NCBI RefSeq assembly: GCF_015477605.1
Contig: NZ_JADLQX010000001.1
Location: 186,001 to 250,000, forward strand
Origin: Nocardia amamiensis
GTDB taxonomy: Bacteria; Actinomycetota; Actinomycetes; Mycobacteriales; Mycobacteriaceae
Reading direction: 5' to 3'
Length of the DNA stretch: 64,000 nucleotides
Shown here: one piece after another, positions 33,372 through 43,701 of the stretch
How the letters are laid out: each line of letters begins with the position of its first letter
How positions within the stretch are numbered: the first letter of the stretch is position 1
Made by a program: the position numbers and the translations under genes
The notes under the pieces: generated by a model
Databases searched by the model: none
What the model saw: the letters and a program-made list of their open reading frames with translations, nothing else
What the model was told of the DNA's origin: nothing

Positions 33372-35447
33372 TCAGATCATCGCGAGTGGGCGCAGGTGGC
33401 CTGCGACGTAGCGAGCCCTGCACTCCCCCCGTCGCAGCTTTCCGCTGCTGGTCTTGGGAATCCGCCCCGGCTCGACGAGCATCACCGCGGCGGGCATCAC
33501 CTCGTGTGTGGACGCGACCGCGGATCGGATACGACGGGCCAGCGCGGAGAGTTCGGCGGGTTCGGCCGCGCCGATGGTGACGAGTTCGGCGACCACGACC
33601 AGGTCTTCCCGACGCCCGTCATCATGCCCGAACGCCGTCACATGGCCCGGCCGGATATCCGGAGAGCACGCTTCGACGGTCGTCTCGATGTCGGTGGGAT
33701 AGTGATTGCGTCCGTCGACCACGATGACGTCTTTGCGGCGTCCGGCGATGTAGAGCTGGCCCTCATGCTGGAAGCCGAGGTCGCCGGTGCGCAGCCAGCG
33801 AACGTCGTCGCCGGCCAGCGTGGCGCCGAAGGTCTCCTCGGTGGCGTCGGGCCTGCCGAAATAGCCGTCGCACACGTTGGTTCCGGCCACCCAGATCTCG
33901 CCGACGCGCCCCGGTGGCAGCATCACCCCGGAGACGGGATCGACCACCCGTACCGCCTGGCCCGCCGGTGCGCCGCAGCCGACGAGCGGCGTGCCGTTCT
34001 GTGACTCCCGCGCGCCATCGGTCAGCGCGACCGCGCGACCTTCGGCGAGCGCGGCGCGCTCGAAGTGGTGCCACACCGGTTCCGTCCGTGAATCACAGAC
34101 GGTGACCGTGAGCGTGGCCTCGGCAAGGCCGAAGCCGGGTGTGTGCGCATAGTGGCGGAAGCCGTACGGGGCGAACGTCTTGGTGAATTCGTCCAGCGCG
34201 TCGGCGCGGACCGGCTCGGAGCCGTTGAGCAAGACGTCCAGCCCGGACAGGTCCAGACCGGTCCGCTCCTGCGGCGTCGTACCCGACACCGCGAGCGTCA
34301 ACGCGAAATTGGGGCATCCCGTGATGCCTGCGCGGTAGTCGGCGATCGCGCGCAGCCACCGGATGGGCCGCTTCACGAACTCCGCAGGCGCCAGGGTGAC
34401 GCCGTGCACGCCGAGCCAGAGCGGCAGCGCCAGCCCCAGGATCAGCCCCATGTCGTGAAAGAACGGTAGCCACGTCACGATGGGCCGACCCCTGGACGCG
34501 GGCAGAGCATCCCGCAACTGCGCCAGCGCCGCGGCCAGATTCTCATGCGTGACCCGAACACCGGCAGGTGACTTGGTCGACCCGGAGGTGTACTGCAGAT
34601 ACGCGAGCTCGCCGCGCACCGGGTCGACGACGGGTGAATCCGCCTCCGTCGCAGCAGGTATCCGCGCTGATGCGTCCGGCCTGGATGCAGGCGGGCTCAG
34701 CAGCCGAGTGGTTGGCATGGCCAGACGCCCTGCCGTCGAGATCGGCGGAGCGGCTGGACCCGTGCTCAGTCTGTCCGACTGCGTCGTCGGCGCCAGCGGA
34801 TCCGCCGCTGGCTTAGGTCGGCGGGCGCCAGGCTCGCCCGCACGCGACCCCGGCACGGCCGATTCGGTTACCGACGTCGGTGGCTGTGCGGTCGAGTACG
34901 CCACTGGTGCCCAGAAACGCGCGGCCGTGTTCGTAGTCGCCGGAGCAGGGGGCGTGGTCGAAGTCAGCGGACTCGCGGCTGGCGGAACCGCGATCGGCGC
35001 GGACGGTTCCGGCGGCACGGTGAGGACGCGCCCCAGCGCTGATCCGAGGGTTGCGGCGGTGATCTCGTCGTGGGCGGAGAGCAGGGTCAGGGTGGGGCGG
35101 GCGTCGGCGAGGATCGCGTGCAAGCGGTCTCGGTTGCGCGTGCCGCCCGCAGGGAAGAGCGGTACCGCTATGCGATTGCTGTACAGGCAGGCGAGAAAGG
35201 CGACCGTGTAGTCGATTCCATGGACGCACAGAACGGCGACCCGGTCGCCGGGCGCGCTCTCCCGCCGCAGTCGTGCGGCGAGCGCTCCCGCCGCGGCGTG
35301 CAGGCCCGCATAGGTCACCGTGACGGGCACGCGTTCTTGCAGGCGGAAGCGCAGTTCGGTGTAGGCGGGTTCGTCCGGCCGGGTAGCCGCCCAGTGGGCC
35401 ACCTGGGCCGCGAGGATATTGCCCGGCGTGTGGTCACTCGCGGTCAC
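33372..35447 (-). CDS. Fatty acyl-AMP ligase with disordered insertion
   Basis: 691 aa ANL enzyme of the FAAL type. It activates a fatty acid as acyl-AMP and passes it to an ACP. Motifs: LQYTSGSTKSPAGV (A3), WLPFFHDMGLILGL (FAAL hallmark), NFALTLAVSGT, GFGLAEATLTV, GEIWVAGTNVCDGYFGRP and LRTGDLGF, with C-terminal Lys in KTSSGKLRRG. About residues 140-275 are a Pro/Ala/Ser/Thr-rich insertion before the A3 motif, where FadD28/FadD32-type enzymes have a short linker. GTG at 35447 follows GAGG; the frame open to 35618 runs through decayed duplicate DNA. Third gene of the ACP-PKS-FAAL operon; its partner is probably the ACP at 40817 or the PKS carrier domain. Confidence 0.9.
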   Translation of the reverse strand: MTASDHTPGNILAAQVAHWAATRPDEPAYTELRFRLQERVPVTVTYAGLHAAAGALAARLRRESAPGDRVAVLCVHGIDYTVAFLACLYSNRIAVPLFPAGGTRNRDRLHAILADARPTLTLLSAHDEITAATLGSALGRVLTVPPEPSAPIAVPPAASPLTSTTPPAPATTNTAARFWAPVAYSTAQPPTSVTESAVPGSRAGEPGARRPKPAADPLAPTTQSDRLSTGPAAPPISTAGRLAMPTTRLLSPPASRPDASARIPAATEADSPVVDPVRGELAYLQYTSGSTKSPAGVRVTHENLAAALAQLRDALPASRGRPIVTWLPFFHDMGLILGLALPLWLGVHGVTLAPAEFVKRPIRWLRAIADYRAGITGCPNFALTLAVSGTTPQERTGLDLSGLDVLLNGSEPVRADALDEFTKTFAPYGFRHYAHTPGFGLAEATLTVTVCDSRTEPVWHHFERAALAEGRAVALTDGARESQNGTPLVGCGAPAGQAVRVVDPVSGVMLPPGRVGEIWVAGTNVCDGYFGRPDATEETFGATLAGDDVRWLRTGDLGFQHEGQLYIAGRRKDVIVVDGRNHYPTDIETTVEACSPDIRPGHVTAFGHDDGRREDLVVVAELVTIGAAEPAELSALARRIRSAVASTHEVMPAAVMLVEPGRIPKTSSGKLRRGECRARYVAGHLRPLAMI

Positions 35448-35720
35448 GACGCCTCGTTGGCTCAACGTGATGGGTACGCGTTCTTTGCATGCGGTAGCGC
35501 AGTTCGGTGTAGGCGGGTTCGTCCGGCCGGGTAGCCGCCCAGTGGGCCATCTTGGCCGCGAGGATAGTTGCCGGGCGGAGGGCTCGTTGGTTCGACGTGA
35601 CGGGCAAGCGTTTTGCATGCGGTTGCGCAGTTCGGTAAGTGGGCTCGTCCGGTTCGATGGCCGCCCAGTGGGCTACCTCAACCGTGAGGATATTGCCTGG
35701 CATGTGAATGCGCGCCGTCA
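35448..35720 (-). repeat. Two decayed tandem copies of the FAAL 5' end
   Basis: Between the PKS stop and the FAAL start are two degenerate copies of the first ~130 bases of the FAAL gene. A shared 15-mer (plus-strand GCCGCCCAGTGGGC plus one base) lies at 35386-35400 in the gene, 35534-35548 and 35660-35674, giving offsets of 148 and 126 bp. The copy nearest the PKS encodes MPGNILTVEVAHWAAIEPDE and has lost two bases; the middle one encodes ILAAKMAHWAATRPDEPAY and has one extra A (CAAAGAACG against CAAGAACG), which shifts the frame. They are in frame with each other as a 95-codon frame ending at 35434. Confidence 0.85.
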
Positions 35721-38700
35721 CTATGCCTCGCTGGCGTTCGCCGCGACCCGGTCCAGCAGGGCGGCGCCGAGTGCGGTGATGGTGGGGTGTTTGAACAGCT
35801 CCGCGGTCGCGATCCGGACACGCAGCCGGGTTTCCAGATTGCGGCGCATCTCGATCGCGAGCAGAGAAGTGAGCCCGAGGTCGTTGAAGTCGGCGGCGGG
35901 GTCGATGTGCTCGGCGGGCAGGCCGAGTGTGCTCGCCAGCACGCGGCGGATGGTGGTGGGCAGTGGCTCGGCGGATTCCGATGGCGTGAGCAGGTACTCC
36001 GGTGCGCTGTCTCGGTTGGGTGCCGAATCGACGACCGGCACAAGCAGGTCAGCCAGGCGCCCGGCTACCGGTGAGGTGTCGGCGGTCGGGGTGTAGTCCA
36101 GTGCGAGCAGATACGGGCCTTCGTAGCGGAGGGCTCGGGAGAGCACGGCGCTGCCTCGGTGCACGTCGAACGTCCCGACGCCTGCGCGCCGCAAGTGACT
36201 CGCCCCGCCGGCCGCAGCGGCGAGCCCGGAGTCCCACAGGCCCCAGCCGATGCTGAGAATCCGCCGGCCCGGGTCGCGCGAGGCCAGGGCGTCCATGGCC
36301 GCGTTCGCCGCGGCGTAGGCGGCTTGGCCGGGTGCGCCGAGTGCGCCGGTCGCCGAGGAGAACAGCAGGACGAAGTCGGTCGCGTCGGTTGCGGTGAGCT
36401 CGATCAGATTGCTCGCCGCGGTGGCTTTGGCGGCGCACATCCTGGCCAGCTGACTCGCCGTGACCGCTTCGAACGCGGCGTTCTCCAGCGCACCGGCGGC
36501 GTGCACGACACCGCGAATGGCCGCCCCCCAGGCCCGGATGTCGCTGAGCGCGTTCGCCAGCTCGTCTCGGTCGGCCGCATCGCAGCGCACCACGACGATG
36601 CGGTCCTCCAAGCCGTCGAGCAGCGCGGGCACCGGGCGGGGTGCGCGCGTCAGCACCACCACGTCTCGTGCGCCCGCGTCGAGCAGCCAGCGGACGGCGA
36701 CCGAGCCGAGCGTCCCCAGCCCGCCGGTGACGACATAGGTTCCGTTCGTGTCGATACCCGCGATCGGCAGCGCCCGCTCTCGCGCGGGCGTGAATCGCCG
36801 GACCGCGACCTCACCCGCGGACAGGCGCAGCTCGTCGGGCAGGTCGGCAGCGGTCACGACCCGGCTGAGCAGCGGCACGCTGTTGGGGTCGGTATCGGCC
36901 CACACCAGGCGCACTGTCCGGCCCGACTCGAGCTGCAGGGAGCGCACCAGGCCCGCGATCGCCGCGGGCCCGACCGCGGAACGGATGGCGGGTTCGTCGT
37001 GCCGCCAGGGGCCGGAATCGTGTCGCGGCAGCACGACTGTCATGGACGCGGTGGAGTCGTCGGCGGAGATCTCTTGCAGCAGATCGAGAACCCGCCCGAG
37101 CGACGCGATGCCTGCCTGCGCATCGCTCGCGCCGCCGTCCGCGGGACAGACCACCACCACAGCGGTGCGGCCGTCACCGCGCCCGGTGAGGACGGCCGTC
37201 ACGAGCGGACCCGCGTCGTCCGGTTCGCGTGCGACTCGTTCAGTCGGCAAGCCGGCATCCAGTGCCCTGGCGAGCCGGACCGCGAGCTCGGAGGCGCCCA
37301 CCACTACCGCGCGCCGCCCGAACGCTTCGGCCGCGGGCGCGTCGCCGAGGCCGAGCGACACCGGATCGCGCGATATCCACGCCTCTTGACGAAACGGCGC
37401 GTCCTGTTCGGCGCGTGGCGTTCGCCGTGCGTCGATCCCGTCCGCGTCACCGGGCTCGACGTAGCGAATATGCACGCCGGAGAAGGCGAGACAGGGCACG
37501 CCGTGCTGGTCGGTCGCGATGACGTCGCCCACCAGACCGTTGTCGGTTCGCTCCCGGATCAGCGCGTGCACCTCGAGCACATGGCGATCCGGTTCGTTCG
37601 ACAGCCAGGCGGAGTCCATGCCGATCGGCAACGGAATCGACGCGGCGGGCAGCTCGTCGAACAGTGCCGCGGCGAGCACTTGCAGGCACCCGTCCAGCGT
37701 TGCGGTGCGGTGCAATTCGGCGGCGTCGAACAGGCCGAGCGCCCGCCCGGTGCCCGCCGCGATGCCGCGCAGTGCACGGAAGCGCGGTCCGTACTCCAGT
37801 TGCCTGCGGCGCAATTCCTCGTAGAACGTGCCGGTGGCGATGACCCGCATGTGGTGGCGGGCGGCCCGGTTTGCGTCGACCACCCGCATCCATGCGACGA
37901 TATCCGCGGGTGTGGGGTCACCGGCGGGCCGGGCCGAAGCCAGCGTCTCGGTGCCAGTGACCTCCGCCCGCACGCTTTCCTCGGCTCCCGGTCCGCGATA
38001 GACGACTTCGGGCAGCGTTCTCGAATCGGTTCTCTCGTGCACTACGAAGTCGGCGAGCCGGGTTGTCCCGGCCGTCGTTCGGGCCAGGTGCAGCAGCCTG
38101 CGCAGCCAGAACACGGCGGGCACCGCGCTGTCGCCCTGCACCACGTGATCGGTGAGATCCTCGGTGCGGAAGGCGGATTCGGGGGTGTGCCCGTTCGCCG
38201 GTCCCGACACCATGAGCGGGAACCTCCGCTTGCGCCACTGTCGAGGCAATGTTTCGCCGAACGGACCGAGCACCGACCAGTCGACCGGCCGCCCCTCCAG
38301 GTACAGCCGCGCCAGACCGGCGAGGAACCCGGCCGCCTCGTCCTCGCGCAGCGCCACCGGATGCGTGCCCTCGCGGAACTCCGGGTACTCCCGCACGGCG
38401 GAAGCGAGCACGGGATGCGGGCCGATCTCCAGCACGGTCGAGATGCCTTCCTCTGCGGCGCGTTCCATCGCCGCCGCCAACTCCACGGTGCCCGCGGCAT
38501 TCTCGGCCCAGTAGCTTCGGTCCATGGCGGCTGTGGTGATCTTCGCGCCGCGCCTAGCCGTCGAGTACACCGGTATCTGCGGCGTCAGCGGAGTGATCTC
38601 GCTCAGCGCCGCGACAAACGCCGGGAGCACGGCGGTGACCTGCGGGCCGTGGGCGGCGAAGTCGACGGCAAGCCGACGCGCGAACATGTTGCGGCGGGTG

Positions 38701-40820
38701 GCTCGGCGCACCAGCGTGTCGATATATCGCGGGGTGCCGGACACCACTACTGATCTGGGGCCGTTGACCGCGGCGATGCCCACCTCGCGGTGCATCGGCT
38801 CGACCAGTTTCGCCGCGTCGTCCGGAGCCGCCTCCAGCACCGCCATCGCACCGTGGCCGTCCAGGTGGGCCAGGGTCGCGCTGCGCAGCACGACGATGCG
38901 CGCCGCGTCCGCCAGGGACAGCGCGCCGCTGACCGTGGCGGCGGCGATCTCGCCGAGGCTGTGCCCGGCCACCGCGTCGGGCCGAATGCCGAAGCCCGCC
39001 AACAGCTGCACCGCTGCCACTTGGAATGCGAACAGCGCGGGCTGCACCAGTTCGGTGGCGTGCGCGTCATCGGTGGCAGCGAACGTGAAACCGTGCCGCG
39101 GCGTCCAGATTCGCGGTCCACCCGCCGCCACGATCGCGTCGGTCGCTTCGGCGAGCGCGGTGGCGAAGACCGGATATCGCGCCGCCAGCGCACGACCCAT
39201 TTTCGGATGCTGGCCACCTTGACCGGAGAACAACAAGAGCAGGCCGCCCGGACGGCGGTTCCGGACGGGGCCGAGCATTGCGTCGGCGTCGCCGCGGCCG
39301 AAGGCGCGCAGCCGGTGCACCGCGTCCGGGTGGTCGTGCGCCAGGACGGCGGCTCGCGTCGACTCGGGAAGCAATCGGGCCGTGGCCGCGGCGAACTCGC
39401 CCAGCGGCGGGCGAGCGTGATCCAGTTCGTCGGCCAGCCGCAGTGCGTGCTCGCGCAGCTCCACGTCATCGCGGGCGGTCAGCGGCAGCAGTACCGGGAA
39501 TTGATCGCTCCGGGCGTGCTGTGGTGCGGCGACCCCGCGCACCGCGATGTGCGCGTTCGTGCCACCGAATCCGAACGAGCTGACGCCCGCCATGCGCTCC
39601 GGTGCGGGTACGTGACTCCAGTCCACCGGCTCGGCCGGCACACGCAGGCCGCGCTCGGCCAGGTGCAGCAACGGGTGTTCGGTGCGCAGGTTGATCGTCG
39701 GCGCGATCACGCCGTGATGGATGGACAGGGCGGCCTTCACCAGCCCGGTGACTCCGGCTGCGGCTTCCAGATGTCCGATATTGGACTTCACCGAGCCGAT
39801 CCAGATCGGATCGTCGGTGTCGACGCACGACCGTTCGCTCGATCGCTGAGTGCCATCGCCGAGCGCGGCGGCCAGCGCGCTGATCTCCACGGCATCGCCC
39901 AAAGGCGTTCCACTGCCATGACATTCGATGTAACCAGCGCTGCGCAGCGTGCTACCGGCGCGCGACCACGCGGTGCGCAGTGTCTCCTGCTGCGCGCGGC
40001 CGTTCGGTGCGTAGAGGCCGTTGGAGCGCCCGTCCGATCCGACGGCCGTCCCGATGATCTCCGCGTACACCCGGTTGCCCTCGCTCAGCGCGTCCGCGGT
40101 CCGTTGCAGGACGACCACCGCGCAGCCGTCGCCGCGGGCATAGCCGTCGGCGGCGGCGTCGAACGGCGCCGTTCGCCCGCCTGGCGACAGGAAACCGCTC
40201 TCGGCCAGGTAGTTCGACGTGTGCTCCAACAGCACCAGATTGACGCCGCCGACGACGGCGAACGGGACCGTGCCGTCGGCGAGCAACCGGACCGCGAAAT
40301 CCACCGCGGCGAGCGAGGACGAACACGCGCTGTCGAGCACCAGACTCGGTCCGTGCAGATCGAGCACGTACGACAACCGGTTGGCGATGATGCTGAGCGC
40401 CGACCCGGTCACCGCGTATGGGGCGTCGTGGCCTTCCCGGCCGAGCACCGCTATACCGTGGTCGTACCCGGACGCGCCGAACACCACTGCGGCGTCGGAT
40501 CCGCGGACGCGATAACCGATTCCGGCGTCATCGAGCGCCTCCACCGCGACCTCCAGCGCGAGCCGCTGCTGCGGGTCCATGACGGCGGCTTCCCGCTCGG
40601 AGATGGCGAACCAGTCGTTGTCGAACGACTCGACATCGCCGAGGTAGCCGCCGCGCCGGGCGCCCAGGCGACCGGCGGGCGGTGTGGACGTGGCATCCCG
40701 GCCGTCGAGTAACAGTCGCCAGAATTCGGCGGCGCCGGCCGCTCCGGGCAGTCGGCAGCCGATGCCGATGATGGCGACGGGTGTTTGCGAGCCGTTCGAG
40801 TCCGTAGGCGCGGTGCTCAT
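35721..40820 (-). CDS. Type I polyketide synthase, KS-AT-DH-KR-ACP
   Basis: 1699 aa, a single module. KS about 14-430: Cys166 in LDSACSSSLAAVD, His near 301 in ECHGSGTPLGD, KSNIGHLEAA near 345. AT about 530-830: GHSLGEIAAAT near 620, and VDFAAHGPQ where YASH (methylmalonyl) or HAFH (malonyl) is usual, so the extender is unclear. DH about 880-1140: DHVVQGDSAVP fits HxxxGxxxxP and LDGCLQ supplies the second motif. KR about 1360-1530: TGGLGTLGS, SSATGALGAPGQAAYAAANA with Ser, Tyr and Asn. ACP: Ser near 1650 in DLGLTSLLAIEM. No enoylreductase or thioesterase. The start overlaps the ACP gene by 4 bp. One round would give an alpha,beta-unsaturated product, if DH and KR are active. Confidence 0.95.
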   Translation of the reverse strand: MSTAPTDSNGSQTPVAIIGIGCRLPGAAGAAEFWRLLLDGRDATSTPPAGRLGARRGGYLGDVESFDNDWFAISEREAAVMDPQQRLALEVAVEALDDAGIGYRVRGSDAAVVFGASGYDHGIAVLGREGHDAPYAVTGSALSIIANRLSYVLDLHGPSLVLDSACSSSLAAVDFAVRLLADGTVPFAVVGGVNLVLLEHTSNYLAESGFLSPGGRTAPFDAAADGYARGDGCAVVVLQRTADALSEGNRVYAEIIGTAVGSDGRSNGLYAPNGRAQQETLRTAWSRAGSTLRSAGYIECHGSGTPLGDAVEISALAAALGDGTQRSSERSCVDTDDPIWIGSVKSNIGHLEAAAGVTGLVKAALSIHHGVIAPTINLRTEHPLLHLAERGLRVPAEPVDWSHVPAPERMAGVSSFGFGGTNAHIAVRGVAAPQHARSDQFPVLLPLTARDDVELREHALRLADELDHARPPLGEFAAATARLLPESTRAAVLAHDHPDAVHRLRAFGRGDADAMLGPVRNRRPGGLLLLFSGQGGQHPKMGRALAARYPVFATALAEATDAIVAAGGPRIWTPRHGFTFAATDDAHATELVQPALFAFQVAAVQLLAGFGIRPDAVAGHSLGEIAAATVSGALSLADAARIVVLRSATLAHLDGHGAMAVLEAAPDDAAKLVEPMHREVGIAAVNGPRSVVVSGTPRYIDTLVRRATRRNMFARRLAVDFAAHGPQVTAVLPAFVAALSEITPLTPQIPVYSTARRGAKITTAAMDRSYWAENAAGTVELAAAMERAAEEGISTVLEIGPHPVLASAVREYPEFREGTHPVALREDEAAGFLAGLARLYLEGRPVDWSVLGPFGETLPRQWRKRRFPLMVSGPANGHTPESAFRTEDLTDHVVQGDSAVPAVFWLRRLLHLARTTAGTTRLADFVVHERTDSRTLPEVVYRGPGAEESVRAEVTGTETLASARPAGDPTPADIVAWMRVVDANRAARHHMRVIATGTFYEELRRRQLEYGPRFRALRGIAAGTGRALGLFDAAELHRTATLDGCLQVLAAALFDELPAASIPLPIGMDSAWLSNEPDRHVLEVHALIRERTDNGLVGDVIATDQHGVPCLAFSGVHIRYVEPGDADGIDARRTPRAEQDAPFRQEAWISRDPVSLGLGDAPAAEAFGRRAVVVGASELAVRLARALDAGLPTERVAREPDDAGPLVTAVLTGRGDGRTAVVVVCPADGGASDAQAGIASLGRVLDLLQEISADDSTASMTVVLPRHDSGPWRHDEPAIRSAVGPAAIAGLVRSLQLESGRTVRLVWADTDPNSVPLLSRVVTAADLPDELRLSAGEVAVRRFTPARERALPIAGIDTNGTYVVTGGLGTLGSVAVRWLLDAGARDVVVLTRAPRPVPALLDGLEDRIVVVRCDAADRDELANALSDIRAWGAAIRGVVHAAGALENAAFEAVTASQLARMCAAKATAASNLIELTATDATDFVLLFSSATGALGAPGQAAYAAANAAMDALASRDPGRRILSIGWGLWDSGLAAAAGGASHLRRAGVGTFDVHRGSAVLSRALRYEGPYLLALDYTPTADTSPVAGRLADLLVPVVDSAPNRDSAPEYLLTPSESAEPLPTTIRRVLASTLGLPAEHIDPAADFNDLGLTSLLAIEMRRNLETRLRVRIATAELFKHPTITALGAALLDRVAANASEA

Positions 40821-41113
40821 CGCATCGCGAGATACTCGACAAGCTGCTCGATGTCTGGATGGTCGTAGATCGCGGTCAGCGGAACCTCGACTCCCATAGC
40901 GTCTTCGAGATGGGCGGTCAGCCTCGCAAGCTGGGTGGAACTGAGGCCGAGATCGGTAAAGGGCGAGCTGGTCGACACCGTGGCGGCGTCGACCCCTAGT
41001 AGGTCCGCAACGGCCGTGACGGCGGCACAAGTCAACGCGGTGCGCCGGCCATAGCCGAGCGAACCGTCGTTCCCCTGCGCACCACTGTGCCCGTCCGGAA
41101 GACTGGGCGGCAT
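40817..41113 (-). CDS. Free-standing acyl carrier protein
   Basis: 98 aa. The phosphopantetheine site is DLGLSSTQLARL (Ser) and the domain ends IYDHPDIEQLVEYLAMR, typical of PKS-type carriers. About 25 residues precede the domain. First gene of the operon; its stop overlaps the PKS start (ATGA), indicating coupled translation. With the FAAL two genes on, it is the probable acceptor of the activated fatty acid, from which the KS would take its starter. Confidence 0.92.
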   Translation of the reverse strand: MPPSLPDGHSGAQGNDGSLGYGRRTALTCAAVTAVADLLGVDAATVSTSSPFTDLGLSSTQLARLTAHLEDAMGVEVPLTAIYDHPDIEQLVEYLAMR

Positions 41114-41262
41114 CGCGTCCTCCCTCCCCGTCTCCCGGCTGCTGCAACCTACCCACAGAGAACGGTACCCACGCGATTATGCCGCAGAAATCGGCCGGAG
41201 CAAGGTCGCATTTCCGCTGCCTGCCCAGCCTTTCGCGAACCACGGCGATCACTTACGGTGGC

Positions 41263-42237
41263 ATGGTGACCGAACCGGACAGCGGTGCTGCCACCCGTGC
41301 CGAGCGCACGCCGATCCTGCCCACTCTGCTGCGCTGCTGTGCCGCGCTGGCGGCGACGCCCGGCCGCCTACTGCGCCCGCGCCGCCCCGACACCGCACTG
41401 CTGGCGAACCTCGACGTGCGGCCGCTGCCCACGGCGAGCGCCGCGGTGCGGCTCACCGTGCTCACGCAGGCCACCATGTCGGCGCCCACCACCATCGTTG
41501 CCGAAGGCGTGCGCAGCCTGCGGGAGATGACGCTGTCGATGGCGGCGTTCCTGGTCGAGCATCCGAAGGCGCGGTTCCTGGTCGATCCGGCCCTGTGCGC
41601 GGGCGTGCACGACCGGGTGCTGCCCGAGTTGCCTTTCCCGGTCCCGCTGCTCGTCGCGCCGGACAAACCGGTGCTCGGTCTGTCCGACGCACTCGCCGCG
41701 CACGACATCGCGGGTTCCGACATCGACTTCGTGCTGCCCACCCACCTGCACTGGGACCACGTCTCCGGCCTGCTGGAATTGCCGTCTGCGGTCGAGGTCC
41801 GGCTGCCCGCGGTCGAATACGACTGGGCGATGGGCGGTCCGCACGCCCCGGCCGGTGTGGCGCGGGGGCCACTGCGCGGTCGTAACTTCGACCGGTTCGA
41901 ATTGGACGGACCACCGGTGCTCACGTTCCCGCGCAGCAAAGACCTGTTCGGCGACGGTTCGGTACTGCTGGTCGATCTCGCGGGCCATACGCCGGGCAGC
42001 ATCGGCGTGCTGCTCGCGGTGGACGACGGCAGCCGGGTGCTGTTCGCGGGCGATGCCGTCTGGAGCAAGCTGCAAGTCGATCTGCTGCGGGAGAAGGCGC
42101 CGATGCCGGGCAAACTCTTCGACTCCGACCGCGACGCCGCCTTCACCACGATCCACCGCCTGCACGCGCTGCCCGACGACATCGAACTCATCGCCAGCCA
42201 CGATTACGAGGCCGTCACCGCCCGCGCCAGCAGGTAA
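41263..42237 (+). CDS. Metallo-beta-lactamase fold hydrolase
   Basis: 324 aa. Zinc ligands are in PTHLHWDHVSG (HxHxDH), LAGHTPGSIG, FAGDAVW and the last His in IASHDYE. The metal site is complete. The N-terminal 100 residues are Arg/Ala-rich. Lactonase- or glyoxalase-like hydrolysis is expected; the substrate is unknown. It diverges from the ACP-PKS-FAAL operon with 149 bp between starts, so it could share control or release the product, but nothing proves it. The ATG at 41263 is chosen over the upstream frame; GTG at 41266 overlaps it. Confidence 0.85.
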   Translation: MVTEPDSGAATRAERTPILPTLLRCCAALAATPGRLLRPRRPDTALLANLDVRPLPTASAAVRLTVLTQATMSAPTTIVAEGVRSLREMTLSMAAFLVEHPKARFLVDPALCAGVHDRVLPELPFPVPLLVAPDKPVLGLSDALAAHDIAGSDIDFVLPTHLHWDHVSGLLELPSAVEVRLPAVEYDWAMGGPHAPAGVARGPLRGRNFDRFELDGPPVLTFPRSKDLFGDGSVLLVDLAGHTPGSIGVLLAVDDGSRVLFAGDAVWSKLQVDLLREKAPMPGKLFDSDRDAAFTTIHRLHALPDDIELIASHDYEAVTARASR

Positions 42238-42238
42238 T

Positions 42239-43701
<1,463 letters not shown>

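Noticed and set aside
35434-35721. A 95-codon gene between PKS and FAAL
   Set aside because: Its translation consists of two decayed copies of the FAAL N-terminus, so I list it as repeat, not as a gene.
36159-40712. Long plus-strand open frames (over 600-860 codons) across the PKS gene
   Set aside because: They run antisense to a complete PKS with intact catalytic motifs. High GC keeps stops rare on the opposite strand, and their translations lack any fold-like pattern.
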